Positions 1-9,456 of a stretch of 36,885 bases of DNA are shown piece by piece. The notes beneath the pieces are model-generated. The model was given only the letters and a program-made list of their open reading frames with translations. It made no database searches and was not told where the DNA came from. Position 1 is the stretch's first letter, and each line of letters starts with the position of its first letter. The DNA comes from Bacteroidota bacterium (GTDB lineage: Bacteria > Bacteroidota > Bacteroidia > Cytophagales > Cyclobacteriaceae), in contig JAEWLI010000122.1 in the NCBI GenBank assembly GCA_023393375.1, positions 1 to 36,885 on the forward strand, given 5' to 3'. A program made the position numbers and the translations under genes.

Positions 1-627
1 GGGTTTGAATATGTTGACGCTCTTTTTAATGAAATTAATAATTTTATTAATAAAGAATTTGTTCCCTCTTCTATATTAGATTTTGGATGTGGCACAGGTA
101 GACTATTAATTCCGTTTGGTTTTAGAGCTAAATGTGTTGTAGGGTTAGATATTTCTCCTGACATGCTTTTTATAGCAAAACAAAATATGATTCAATACAA
201 CCTAGATAATATTGAATTATTTCTATCGGATAGTTTTCTAAGTAAAATACAAGATCGGTCATTTGATTTAATTAATTCATATATAGTGCTACAACATATA
301 AAGGTAAGTCAAGGAGAAGCTATATTTAGTAAATTAATTGATTTAATTAATTCAAATGGTATTGGATCCATTCATTTAACATATTATATTGATAAATCTA
401 AAATAAAAAAAATAATAAAATTCTTAAAATACTACCTCCCTTTTTTTAATAATGTTCTAAATTTATTGAATAATCAACCTTTTTCTTTACCTTTAATGCA
501 AATGAATGCTTATGATCTAAATAAAATTTTATACATTTTACAAAAAAAAGGGATTCATAATGTAAAACTTAGTTTTACCAATCATGGGAATTGTTTAGGT
601 GTAAATTTACTTTTTCTAAAACCATAG
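1..627 (+). CDS. Class I SAM-dependent methyltransferase, 5' end cut by window
   Basis: The reading frame is open from base 1 and runs to TAG at 625-627, so the gene begins upstream of the window; the first internal ATG (163) is not the start. The translated left part contains the SAM-binding motif I, LDFGCGTG, at about 82-105, followed by an acidic strand end (GLDIS) typical of class I methyltransferases, then a motif near residue 85-95 of the visible part (FDLINSYIVLQHI) that matches the post-motif II/III region of this fold. The substrate cannot be told. It lies just upstream of a polysaccharide-initiating transferase, so methylation of a sugar or glycan precursor is a reasonable inference. 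Base composition is much more AT-rich than in the genes to the right, as often seen in surface-polysaccharide loci. Confidence 0.8.
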   Translation, partial: GFEYVDALFNEINNFINKEFVPSSILDFGCGTGRLLIPFGFRAKCVVGLDISPDMLFIAKQNMIQYNLDNIELFLSDSFLSKIQDRSFDLINSYIVLQHIKVSQGEAIFSKLIDLINSNGIGSIHLTYYIDKSKIKKIIKFLKYYLPFFNNVLNLLNNQPFSLPLMQMNAYDLNKILYILQKKGIHNVKLSFTNHGNCLGVNLLFLKP

Positions 628-660
628 TTTTCAATTGATTCTACACCCATTAGATATAAA

Positions 661-2046
661 ATGCCTACTCGTCACTCTCAATACCTTAAGCACATTCATT
701 TTACAGTAGATTTAGTTCTGCTTAATATTGCATTTCTATTGGCATATTTTATAAAATTTAGAATAATAGATAATATTTTCATCAAACCTTATTGGGAATT
801 ACACCTTTATTTAAACATCTCCTGGATTATTCTCATCTATTTTGTAAAGCCCTACCGCATATCCCGGCTTACAAGGATTATAAAGATACTTAAAAATCAT
901 CTTACCGTCATTGTATTACACCTTTTGTTACTGTCTTCTTATTTGATCATCAACATCAATAATGCGGTCATCTATTCAAGGATGCAGATTTTATTGACCT
1001 ATATCATTTTCACCTTCTTGATTTTCATGTGGAAAGTAGGTATGGATCTTATGTTAAAAAAATACAGAGAGAAAGGTTTTAATTACAGAAACGTATTGAT
1101 TGCAGGTTATGGAGAACTTTCAAGGGATTTAAGGGAGTTTTTCCTTACTCACCCGGAATATGGTCTTAGAACACTTGGTTTTTTTGACGATAAAGCGAAA
1201 GGGGAGCATCTTCTAGGAAAAATTGAAGATATCCCCAAATATTTAGAAATTAACAAGGTAGACCAGGTTTATTGCTGCTTACCTTATCTAAAGTACTCTT
1301 TGGTTCAGAAAATAATAGCTAAATGCGAAGAAAAAAATATCCAGGTAAAGTTAATTACTGACTTCAGGGGCTTTTCCTTTAAGGGCCTTGAATTGGAGCA
1401 ATATGAGCATATCCCTATTATAAATGTTACTGCTGTACCACTTGATTTGTTAAAAAACAGATTAGCTAAACGGATCTTTGATTTTACTTTTTCTTTTGTA
1501 ATTACACTTACTATCCTTTCCTGGTTGGTTCCCATCATTGCATTGATGATAAAATGGGACTCAAAGGGGCCGATTTTTTTCAAACAACTGAGAACTGGAC
1601 GTGATAATCAAAGTTTCTGGTGTTTAAAATTCAGGACCATGTATGTAAATGGTGAATCCAATACTAAGCAGGCAACAAAAGATGATCCTCGGATTACTCC
1701 TATAGGTAGATTATTACGTAAAACCAGCTTGGATGAAATTCCACAGTTTTTTAATGTGCTCACAGGGGATATGTCCATTGTAGGGCCTCGACCCCATATG
1801 CTCAAACACACCGAGGAGTATTCTCAGGTAATTGATAAGTTTATGCACCGACATGTGTTTAAACCCGGCATAACGGGTCTTGCACAAGCGAAAGGTTATC
1901 GCGGTGAGACTAAATCATTGATACTTATGAAAAATAGGGTAAAGCTGGATAGGTTCTACATCGATAACTGGTCCATCATACTTGATTTGAAGATCTTGAT
2001 CCTTACGATCTTTTCTGTTCTCAAAGGTGATAAAAATGCCTATTAG
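661..2046 (+). CDS. Polyprenyl-phosphate sugar-1-phosphate transferase (WbaP/WcaJ-like)
   Basis: This 461-residue protein has the build of exopolysaccharide/capsule initiating enzymes, which move a sugar-1-phosphate from a nucleotide sugar onto undecaprenyl phosphate at the inner membrane. Hydrophobic segments lie at about 13-32, 51-62, 78-98 and 109-124. A Rossmann-like CoA-binding-type domain follows at about 143-240 (VLIAGYGELSRDL). Another hydrophobic segment lies at about 272-297. The C-terminal catalytic domain has the family motifs KFRTM (323-327), DDPR (341-344), a DEIPQFFNVL segment starting at 358, GPRP (375-378) and GITG (403-406). The length matches the family. It starts 33 bases after the methyltransferase and is followed within 31 bases by a Wzi-like gene, so a capsule or exopolysaccharide locus is likely. 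The sugar specificity cannot be read. Confidence 0.92.
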   Translation: MPTRHSQYLKHIHFTVDLVLLNIAFLLAYFIKFRIIDNIFIKPYWELHLYLNISWIILIYFVKPYRISRLTRIIKILKNHLTVIVLHLLLLSSYLIININNAVIYSRMQILLTYIIFTFLIFMWKVGMDLMLKKYREKGFNYRNVLIAGYGELSRDLREFFLTHPEYGLRTLGFFDDKAKGEHLLGKIEDIPKYLEINKVDQVYCCLPYLKYSLVQKIIAKCEEKNIQVKLITDFRGFSFKGLELEQYEHIPIINVTAVPLDLLKNRLAKRIFDFTFSFVITLTILSWLVPIIALMIKWDSKGPIFFKQLRTGRDNQSFWCLKFRTMYVNGESNTKQATKDDPRITPIGRLLRKTSLDEIPQFFNVLTGDMSIVGPRPHMLKHTEEYSQVIDKFMHRHVFKPGITGLAQAKGYRGETKSLILMKNRVKLDRFYIDNWSIILDLKILILTIFSVLKGDKNAY

Positions 2047-2076
2047 GAAGAAAATTCCCAAATTAATGCTCTTTTA

Positions 2077-3735
2077 ATGAAATCTATAGTATTTTTTATC
2101 ATTTTCCTTATCCCTTCATTATGTTATCCCCAGTCTATTAAATATGAGGTAGGGGCATACGGTCTTTTATCACCTGATTCAGAAGTAATGCCTCATTGGC
2201 TAATTTTCAACAGAAATGGTATTTTCGATGGTAACAGGAATGAATTTCTAACTTACTTAGATATTAATTATGAAAATACCTGGGGTAAAAAGTGGAAAAT
2301 TGAAGCCGGGATACAAGGTATCAATAAATATCCTGTTTCAGCCTCAGTTTTACAGGAAGCATATATCAACTTGTCCTATGGAAAATTTAAGCTAATAGCC
2401 GGACAACAAGAGATGTCATTACTCGATGATCATCATACCCTTAGTTCCGGTTCTTTCCTGTTTAGCCAAAACGCAAGGCCGGTACCTAAAATTGGATTGG
2501 GTTTTTATGAATATGTAGATGTGCCTTTTACCCAAGGTTATGTACAGGTAAGAGGGTTTATCAACCAGGGCATCCTGAATGATGACCGATCACCACGTGG
2601 CACGGATAAACCCTTACTTCATGAAAAATCTGCATACATCAGATCGAATAAATTAATAGTGAATCCTTACTTTGGTATCAATCACTCTGCATTGTTTGGG
2701 GGTACCCGGCCTGATGGTACTAAAATTCCTGTCGATTATTTATCCACAGTGTTTTTCAGGGGTTCTCAAAAAGTAGGAGAGGAGTTTCCAGGTGAAGGCA
2801 CCAATGCTGCCGGTGCCCATCAGGGGATGTTTGATTTTGGATTATACTTTGATGTAAAAGATATTCATGTACGTTTTTTTTATCAAAAACCGGTCAAAGA
2901 TGGCTCAGGTTACATCGGTATATTTAGAAAAAATAAGGATGTCATTACTGGAGTATCATTAAAAAATATCAATAGTAGACTGATCCGGGAATTTTTATTT
3001 GAGCGGGTAAAAACGGATTGGCAAAGTGGACCAGGTGTACATGATCCCATCTTTTATGGCAATGACTGGTATTACAGAACGATCACAGATTATGAAGGTT
3101 TTTTGCAGGAATATTATGGCATCGATGCTCCGGGAGTAACAAAAGATGAATTCTGGAGGATGATCAGAAGAATGGATAATTATGGTTATGAATATGGTGG
3201 CAGGGATAATTATTATAATAACGGTTTATATTATAAAGGTTGGTCTCATCATAATTATGCCATGGGAAATAGCTTTTTATTGACCAAAGATCGTATACAC
3301 CAGTTTAATCCGGATTTTGATGGATCATTTGATTACTACTTTGCCAATACGCGTGTGAGGGCTTATCATTTTGGAGTATCAGGAAAATTTCATTCTAATC
3401 TAGATTATAGGATTAAATTTTCAATAGTTGAAAATTTAGGAACATACTTTGGTCTCAATCGTGGTGCGGTAAACTGGGACAGCATGGATCCTTTCAGCGA
3501 TTATCAATATTATTTTTCAAATCCCCAGTATGTTGATAAAGGTTTAGACCAGTATTACAGTATGCTTGAGACTGTTTATACATTGCCTAAAAAGCCTGAG
3601 CTAAAAATTAACCTGAGCTTGGGAATAGATACTAAGGATCTATATGATAATTATGGGTTTTTGTTAGGTGTCTCTTATTCAGGTGAAGTGAAAAAGAAAA
3701 AGAATTTTCCTGAAACTTCATTAGTGCATAATTAA
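2077..3735 (+). CDS. Capsule assembly Wzi-like outer-membrane protein
   Basis: A 552-residue protein with a signal peptide (about 1-19, cut near CYPQS) and then a long run of alternating polar and aromatic residues rich in Tyr, Phe, Asn and Gly, as expected of an outer-membrane beta-barrel. The N-terminal region (YGLLSPDSEVMPHWL and an aromatic FNRNG motif) and the GQQEMSLLDDHHTLSSG segment resemble the Bacteroidota branch of the Wzi capsule-assembly family. Wzi binds capsule polysaccharide at the cell surface. It sits directly behind the initiating glycosyl-phosphate transferase, which supports a role in surface polysaccharide attachment or export. The barrel strands were judged by eye only. 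An alternative is an unrelated porin-like protein. Confidence 0.75.
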   Translation: MKSIVFFIIFLIPSLCYPQSIKYEVGAYGLLSPDSEVMPHWLIFNRNGIFDGNRNEFLTYLDINYENTWGKKWKIEAGIQGINKYPVSASVLQEAYINLSYGKFKLIAGQQEMSLLDDHHTLSSGSFLFSQNARPVPKIGLGFYEYVDVPFTQGYVQVRGFINQGILNDDRSPRGTDKPLLHEKSAYIRSNKLIVNPYFGINHSALFGGTRPDGTKIPVDYLSTVFFRGSQKVGEEFPGEGTNAAGAHQGMFDFGLYFDVKDIHVRFFYQKPVKDGSGYIGIFRKNKDVITGVSLKNINSRLIREFLFERVKTDWQSGPGVHDPIFYGNDWYYRTITDYEGFLQEYYGIDAPGVTKDEFWRMIRRMDNYGYEYGGRDNYYNNGLYYKGWSHHNYAMGNSFLLTKDRIHQFNPDFDGSFDYYFANTRVRAYHFGVSGKFHSNLDYRIKFSIVENLGTYFGLNRGAVNWDSMDPFSDYQYYFSNPQYVDKGLDQYYSMLETVYTLPKKPELKINLSLGIDTKDLYDNYGFLLGVSYSGEVKKKKNFPETSLVHN

Positions 3736-3815
3736 AAAATGAAAATTGTCGGAATGATCGTTTGTTCAAACAACAACACCCTTCGTTAGTTCATTAGTTT
3801 AGTAAAAAGATATTT

Positions 3816-5060
3816 ATGGCAATGTTAAACACGATCACCTCAGGAAAAGAGGCTATTGAACTGGAAGATCAGTACGGCGCACACAATTATAAACCGATCC
3901 CGGTGGTTTTATCCAGGGGAAAAGGAGCTTTGGTTTGGGATACTGAAGGCAAACAATATTTTGATTTTTTATCCGCATATTCTGCAGTTAACCAGGGACA
4001 CTGCCATCCCAAAATCGTAGAGGTACTCGTCAATCAGGCTCAAAAGCTAACGCTTACCTCCCGCGCTTTTTATAATGATGTGTTGGGTAAATATGCAAGG
4101 TATATCACCCAATATTTTGGTTATGATAAGGTACTTCCCATGAATACGGGAGTAGAGGCATGTGAAACTGCCGTTAAACTTTGTAGAAAATGGGCCTACA
4201 CCGTAAAAGGTATTCCTGAAAATCAGGCCAGAATTATTTTTGCCGAAGGAAATTTCTGGGGAAGAAGCCTGGCAGCTGTTTCTGCCTCTACTGATCCAGA
4301 AAGTTATAAAGATTATGGCCCCTTTATGACTGGCTTCGAAACTATTCCTTATAACGATCTGGAAGTTTTGGAGAAAATAGTTTCGGAACATAATGTGGCA
4401 GGATTGATGCTTGAACCTATACAAGGAGAAGCTGGTGTGGTAGTACCTGATGAAGGATATATTAAAAAGGCATCAGAAATATGTAAAGCTAATAAGGTTT
4501 TGTTTATCGCTGATGAAGTACAAACTGGAATTGGCAGGACAGGAAAGATGTTGGCTTGTGATCATGAAGAAGTCAAACCCGATATTCTTATTCTAGGTAA
4601 AGCATTATCCGCTGGAATGTTACCAGTATCAGCAGTTTTAGCAAGTGATGAAATCATGTTGACCATTAAACCCGGGCAACACGGATCCACATTTGGAGGA
4701 AACCCTCTGGCATGTGAGGTAGCTATTGCTGCTTTGGAAGTGGTAAAAGAAGAAAAACTGGTAGAAAATGCGGCCAAGTTAGGTGAAATTTTCAGAAAAA
4801 GGATGAATGACCTAAAGGGGAAAACTCCTTTAATCAAACTGATACGAGGAAAGGGTTTATTAAACGCAATTGTTATAAATGACTCTCCCGATAGCCAGAC
4901 CGCCTGGAATTTGTGCCTTGCATTAAAAGAGAATGGATTACTGGCAAAACCTACTCATGGAAACATTATCCGCTTTACTCCTCCCTTAATACTTACAGAG
5001 GATCAGATGGACGAATGTTGCAATATTATAGTGCAAACTTTTCAGAACTATACTAAATAA
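3816..5060 (+). CDS. rocD: Ornithine aminotransferase (ornithine--oxo-acid transaminase)
   Basis: A 414-residue PLP-dependent class III aminotransferase. It transfers the delta-amino group of ornithine to 2-oxoglutarate, giving glutamate semialdehyde, and so links arginine breakdown to glutamate and proline. Family hallmarks: the N-terminal EDQYGAHNYKPIPVVLSRG (about 17-35), DFLSAYSAVNQGHCHP (50-65), the PLP phosphate-binding region MNTGVEACETA (109-119), the aspartate of ADEVQTG (Asp233) that contacts the pyridine nitrogen, and the Schiff-base lysine in LGKALSAG (Lys262). Length is normal for RocD. The start ATG at 3816 gives the family-typical short N-terminus. It has an 80-base gap from the capsule gene, so it probably has its own promoter, though I see no perfect box. 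Confidence 0.95.
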   Translation: MAMLNTITSGKEAIELEDQYGAHNYKPIPVVLSRGKGALVWDTEGKQYFDFLSAYSAVNQGHCHPKIVEVLVNQAQKLTLTSRAFYNDVLGKYARYITQYFGYDKVLPMNTGVEACETAVKLCRKWAYTVKGIPENQARIIFAEGNFWGRSLAAVSASTDPESYKDYGPFMTGFETIPYNDLEVLEKIVSEHNVAGLMLEPIQGEAGVVVPDEGYIKKASEICKANKVLFIADEVQTGIGRTGKMLACDHEEVKPDILILGKALSAGMLPVSAVLASDEIMLTIKPGQHGSTFGGNPLACEVAIAALEVVKEEKLVENAAKLGEIFRKRMNDLKGKTPLIKLIRGKGLLNAIVINDSPDSQTAWNLCLALKENGLLAKPTHGNIIRFTPPLILTEDQMDECCNIIVQTFQNYTK

Positions 5061-5079
5061 TTTTTTAATTCGATTTAAA

Positions 5080-6009
5080 ATGAATCTTACCTCCCAAAGC
5101 CGTATAGCTGGAGTCTTTTTTATGATTTTAATTCCGTTTTTGGCAATAATGTGCTCTAGCCATGAGGAATCAGATGCAATACCTCCATCAAGCGAAGATT
5201 CACTTTTTTCTGATCCGATCAACAACGGAAAAGTAGATAATGATGAAATTGATGAGGCCTCTGGGCTTGCTGCAAGCAGAATCAACCACAATATGTTATG
5301 GACACACAATGATAGCGGGGATAAATCCAGAATATTTTTAATCTCGGACAAGGCGCAACATATTGGTGAATTTCACCTGAAAGACGCTAAGCTTAGAGAT
5401 GCTGAAGATATAGCTGTTGGCCCGGGTCCAAAGGCAGGGGAATCATATATTTTTTTAGGGGATATTGGGGACAATTCGGCATCAAAAGATATCAAACAAA
5501 TATATGTTTTTCCCGAACCTGATATAGATGGTCGCCAACTACCGATAACAGATACCATTGAAGGTTATGATGTGATACATTTCCAATACCCTGACCGTAA
5601 CCGCGATGCTGAAACCCTGATGGTTGATCCGCTTACAAGAAATATTTATATCGTCTCTAAAAGAGAAATTAACGTGGTCATGTACCGAATCAATTACCCC
5701 TATACCTTAAATGATACTATTACTGCAGAAAAAATTGGAGTTTTGCCATTGTCTATTATTACAGGGGGAGATATTTCTCCAGAAGGGAACGAGGTGCTGC
5801 TAAAGTCTTATAATGCAGTATACTATTATAAATTAATAGGGGATGAAAAGGTTGAATCAATTATTTCCAAGCAGCCTACTCTATTACCTTATGCTGCAGA
5901 ACCTCAAGGAGAGGCTATTTGTTGGAAGGTTGACGGTTCAGGATATTATACGTTAAGCGAGGAGGTGATGTCAATTCAGGCCATTTTATATTTTTATCAA
6001 AGAAAATAA
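5080..6009 (+). CDS. Lipoprotein with SGLA/THNDSGD motifs, unknown role
   Basis: A 309-residue predicted lipoprotein. The hydrophobic leader (about 10-24) ends in LAIMC, so Cys25 is the likely lipidated residue; the acidic serine-rich stretch after it fits a tether. The body has the motif series EASGLAASR, LWTHNDSGD, AEDIAVGPG, YIFLGDIGDN and VFPEPD, spaced like blades of a beta-propeller, and later RDAETLMVDP and EPQGEAIC. Proteins with this motif set are common in many bacteria and remain uncharacterised. The Asp/Asn-rich loops could bind metal, which is inference. It follows rocD by 19 bases and may be cotranscribed with it. I do not assign a function. Confidence 0.8.
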   Translation: MNLTSQSRIAGVFFMILIPFLAIMCSSHEESDAIPPSSEDSLFSDPINNGKVDNDEIDEASGLAASRINHNMLWTHNDSGDKSRIFLISDKAQHIGEFHLKDAKLRDAEDIAVGPGPKAGESYIFLGDIGDNSASKDIKQIYVFPEPDIDGRQLPITDTIEGYDVIHFQYPDRNRDAETLMVDPLTRNIYIVSKREINVVMYRINYPYTLNDTITAEKIGVLPLSIITGGDISPEGNEVLLKSYNAVYYYKLIGDEKVESIISKQPTLLPYAAEPQGEAICWKVDGSGYYTLSEEVMSIQAILYFYQRK

Positions 6010-6110
6010 TTTTTTTTCTAAGTATTTAAAACAAAAATGAAAATATTGCGTTTTAGAGGGTAATGATGTTCTCATAGTTATAATATCATTGTTGTACAAT
6101 AGCTCTAATT

Positions 6111-6145
6111 AAAAAAGGCTTTCCTTTCGGGAGAGCCTTTTTTTT
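6111..6145. terminator. Bidirectional intrinsic terminator
   Basis: A-run at 6111-6116, stem GGCTTTCCT (6117-6125) pairing with GGGAGAGCC (6129-6137, two G-U pairs) around a 3-base loop, then an eight-T run (6138-6145). A and T runs on both sides let it end both the plus-strand lipoprotein gene and the minus-strand leu operon. Confidence 0.9.
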
Positions 6146-6201
6146 GCATGACAAACAAGTAGGCACCTGTTTTTATATTTAATTTTTGTTCAATTAATTC
6201 A

Positions 6202-6810
6202 TCAATAAGTAACCCGAATGATATCATTCATAACTGTGACCTTGCTATTGCTTTTTTTGGATTTAATAAACGATATCAATTGTTCTAGGGTGGGATAATC
6301 ATTTGTCCCATCGAAAAGCCGGGCGTCATCTATCAGTAGAATATGATGATATTCCGATTTAAAAATAGCTGTTAATTCATCAAAAATAGGGCATACTGTT
6401 TTGCCCATAGCAGTAATACCTCCGGAATAATGGCCATCCAGCCAAAAAATAGCAGGTTCATTGATTTTAGTAACTAAATCTTGCAATGCCACACCACTAT
6501 CGCCATGTACCAAGGTAACGTGTTTGTCTTTTTTGAATCTTTTTAACGCAGCCTGATAAAGCTCCTGACTAAGTTCAATAGATATTAATTTTGTAAAATG
6601 ATTTTTCAAAGCGGCGATCATATCGCCGAGATAAGTACCAGTTTCTACCAATAAATTTATCCCAAATTGTTTTTGAAATGAAATTATGGTGGTTTGCTTG
6701 AGAACATGGGGAGGAGGAACAGGTTTTCCCTCCTTCTCCCATTTCTTTATCAAAATATATCGGATCCAAGGTTTGGGTATAAATGGACTCAAGAATTTGC
6801 CTACCTTCAT
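6202..6810 (-). CDS. SAM-dependent methyltransferase-like protein
   Basis: A 202-residue protein. Residues about 52-70 (LLVETGTYLGDMI) form a motif I variant of class I SAM methyltransferases; IELSQELYQAA is the motif II strand with its acidic end; WLDGHYSGG and LIDDARLF carry the acidic residues seen in the FkbM/Methyltransf_24-type group. The C-terminus ends in short strands (VTVMNDIIRVTY). The substrate is unknown. It starts 19 bases after leuA on the same strand, with no terminator between, so it is probably the last gene of the leu transcript. That placement does not reveal a role in leucine synthesis, and relatives are often found in glycan loci. Confidence 0.75.
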   Translation of the reverse strand: MKVGKFLSPFIPKPWIRYILIKKWEKEGKPVPPPHVLKQTTIISFQKQFGINLLVETGTYLGDMIAALKNHFTKLISIELSQELYQAALKRFKKDKHVTLVHGDSGVALQDLVTKINEPAIFWLDGHYSGGITAMGKTVCPIFDELTAIFKSEYHHILLIDDARLFDGTNDYPTLEQLISFIKSKKSNSKVTVMNDIIRVTY

Positions 6811-6829
6811 TTATTATGCCTCTGTTTTA

Positions 6830-8320
6830 TTACAATGCCTTATTCAGGGCATCTACAAACGCCATTATTGAAGCCGTAACTATGTCAGTATTTACACCAA
6901 AACCGTAATAGATTTTATCATTAGCAGACAGCTGGACATGTACCTTACCAATATCATCACCTCCACCGGTATTGGCTTGTACCAGAAATTCTTCTAACCT
7001 CACCTGAATCGGTATCATTTTTTTAATACATAGAATAGCTGCATGTACCGGTCCGTTTCCTGTGGAATGTTCTGTTTTTTCTACTCCTTCAAAATCCAAG
7101 GTCACCGTCGCCATAGAAGTAAGGGGGCGACCACACATGATCTGCAATTGAACCAGCTTAATTTTTTTATTCCTGTTTTTCTCACCAATTAACATCAACA
7201 AATCTTCGTCACTGATGCTTTTATTAGTATCAGCAAAATCTAAAAACTTCTTGTAAACAGCATCTACCTCATCTTTTTCAAGTTTGTATCCCAACACCTG
7301 CAAACGGTGGTTTAATGCAGCTCTGCCACTTCTCGCTGTTAAGATGATAGATGATTCATGTACACCAACATCTCCAGGTTCAATGATCTCATAATTAATC
7401 CTGTTTTTCAATACTCCATCCTGATGAATACCGGATGAATGTGCAAAAGCATTACGCCCTACGATGGCTTTATTAGCCTGTACTGGCATTTTCATTAACC
7501 TTGACACTAATCTACTTAATGGATAAATCCTTTTAGATGCTATGTGGGTTTCCAGATTCAGGTCTTGGTGGGTTTTTAAAATCATGGCTACTTCTTCAAG
7601 GGAAGTATTACCTGCCCGTTCTCCGATACCATTAATTGTCACCTCTGCCTGACGTGCACCATTCCTTATGCCTGCTATGGCATTGGCAGTTGCTAAGCCT
7701 AGGTCATTATGGCAATGGACTGAAATTATAGCTTTTTCAATGTTTTTTACATTTTCTTTCAGGTACCTGATCTTGGCACCATATTCTTCAGGCATACAAT
7801 AACCTGTAGTATCCGGAATATTCACTACTGTTGCTCCGGCAGCAATCACAGCCTCTACCAAACGTGCCAGATATTCTAAATCTGCTCTTCCAGCATCTTC
7901 CGCATAAAATTCCACATCTTCTACCAGAGATTTGGCATGTTTTACTGCTTCTACTCCTCTTGCAAGAATGTCGTCCCTGTTGCTATTAAATTTATATTGA
8001 ATATGAAAATCAGAAGCTCCAATACCCGTATGTATTCTTTTTCTTTTAGCATATTTTAATGATTCAGCTGCAACATCAATATCATTCTTATTAGCCCTGG
8101 TGAGGGCACAAATGATAGGTTCTGAAACAGCTTTTGATATTTCTACTACTGATTTGAAATCACCGGGACTGGAAATCGGGAATCCCGCTTCAATTACATC
8201 AACACCCAGGAGTTCGAGTTCCTTTGCTATCTCAATTTTTTCAACTGTCGATAACTGACAACCGGGAACCTGTTCCCCATCCCTAAGGGTTGTGTCAAAA
8301 ATGTAAACTCGGTCACTCAT
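6830..8320 (-). CDS. leuA: 2-isopropylmalate synthase
   Basis: A 496-residue enzyme that condenses acetyl-CoA with 2-oxoisovalerate, the committed step of leucine synthesis. The TIM-barrel half shows DTTLRDGEQ (9-17, with catalytic Arg13 and metal Asp14), EAGFP (44-48), the metal-binding HCHND (202-206), ERAGNTSLEE (234-243) and SSGIHQDG (295-302). The C-terminal LeuA dimer regulatory domain (about 365-496) ends in the expected helix. Length fits bacterial LeuA and the regulatory domain is complete, so leucine feedback inhibition is likely. It starts 51 bases after leuB, the widest gap in the operon. Confidence 0.96.
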   Translation of the reverse strand: MSDRVYIFDTTLRDGEQVPGCQLSTVEKIEIAKELELLGVDVIEAGFPISSPGDFKSVVEISKAVSEPIICALTRANKNDIDVAAESLKYAKRKRIHTGIGASDFHIQYKFNSNRDDILARGVEAVKHAKSLVEDVEFYAEDAGRADLEYLARLVEAVIAAGATVVNIPDTTGYCMPEEYGAKIRYLKENVKNIEKAIISVHCHNDLGLATANAIAGIRNGARQAEVTINGIGERAGNTSLEEVAMILKTHQDLNLETHIASKRIYPLSRLVSRLMKMPVQANKAIVGRNAFAHSSGIHQDGVLKNRINYEIIEPGDVGVHESSIILTARSGRAALNHRLQVLGYKLEKDEVDAVYKKFLDFADTNKSISDEDLLMLIGEKNRNKKIKLVQLQIMCGRPLTSMATVTLDFEGVEKTEHSTGNGPVHAAILCIKKMIPIQVRLEEFLVQANTGGGDDIGKVHVQLSANDKIYYGFGVNTDIVTASIMAFVDALNKAL

Positions 8321-8371
8321 AATTAATAAGGTTTAAAATGAATAAATGGATGAAGCTATCGCCTCATTTTT

Positions 8372-9454
8372 TTATTTACTAATATTATTAATAATTACCG
8401 ATCCGATCTCATCAGTACCGGCAATTTTAATTTTCTCTTCACCTAAGCCCGCAATATCACGGGTTCTGTAGCCTTGTTCAAGTGTTTTTTCTACTGCCTT
8501 AATCACACTTTGTGCTTCGGCTTTCAGGTTAAAAGAAATTTCCAACATCAAAGCTACTGATAGAATTAGTGCCATTGGATTGGCCAAACCTTTTCCTGCT
8601 ATGTCAGGAGCGGATCCATGAACAGGTTCGTAAAGGCCTATTTTATCTCCAACAGATGCAGATGGCAATAATCCCAATGAACCTGTTATTTGAGATGCTT
8701 CATCAGTCAAAATATCACCAAACATATTCTCTGTAACCACTACATCAAATTGTAACGGGTTTTTGATTAGCTGCATAGCGGCATTGTCTACAAACATATG
8801 GGTGAGCGTCACTTCCGGATAACTTTTTGCCAGTTCTTGTACGACTTCACGCCATAACCTGGAAGACTCTAAAACGTTTGCTTTATCTACAGAACATAAT
8901 TTTTTGCCCCGTATCATCGCAGCTTCAAATGCTTTTTTGGCAATTCTGTGAACTTCTTCCCTGGAATAGATCATGGTATCTAAAGCTACATTGCCGTTTT
9001 CCCGACGTTCGCTGGGTTTGCCAAAATAAACACCACCAGTTAGCTCCCTAAAAAACAAGATGTCAGCCCCACGAATAATTTCCGCTTTTAAAGATGATGA
9101 TTCGATCAGTTGATCAAAAATACGTATGGGCCTTAAATTAGCATATAATCCAAGTTCTTTTCTAATCTTCAACAAACCTTGTTCAGGTCGCACCTTTAAT
9201 GAAGGGTCATTGTCATAGCGTGGATCGCCAACTGCACCTAGTAACACCGCGTCCGACTGATGACATTTTTCAAGAGTCTCATCAGGTAAAGGATTACCGG
9301 TAGCTTCAATGGCAGCATGGCCAATCAAGGCTTCTTGAAAAGAAAATTGATGACCATATATTTCCCCTATTCTTTCCAGAACTTTTCTTCCCCATTGGGT
9401 TACTTCCCTGCCGATTCCATCTCCAGGTAAAATTGTTATTTTATACTGACCCAT
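8372..9454 (-). CDS. leuB: 3-isopropylmalate dehydrogenase
   Basis: A 360-residue NAD-dependent beta-decarboxylating dehydrogenase that turns 3-isopropylmalate into 2-oxoisocaproate. The motifs LPGDGIGRE (9-17), GAVGDPRYD, an RPEQGLLKIRKEL helix carrying substrate arginines, the catalytic lysine region SVDKANVLESSR, TENMFGDILTDEASQ with the metal-binding aspartates, and the NAD-binding EPVHGSAPDIAG are all present. Length is normal for LeuB. The ATG at 9454 is only 2 bases from the leuD stop, so the two are tightly coupled. Confidence 0.96.
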   Translation of the reverse strand: MGQYKITILPGDGIGREVTQWGRKVLERIGEIYGHQFSFQEALIGHAAIEATGNPLPDETLEKCHQSDAVLLGAVGDPRYDNDPSLKVRPEQGLLKIRKELGLYANLRPIRIFDQLIESSSLKAEIIRGADILFFRELTGGVYFGKPSERRENGNVALDTMIYSREEVHRIAKKAFEAAMIRGKKLCSVDKANVLESSRLWREVVQELAKSYPEVTLTHMFVDNAAMQLIKNPLQFDVVVTENMFGDILTDEASQITGSLGLLPSASVGDKIGLYEPVHGSAPDIAGKGLANPMALILSVALMLEISFNLKAEAQSVIKAVEKTLEQGYRTRDIAGLGEEKIKIAGTDEIGSVIINNISK

Positions 9455-9456
9455 AA

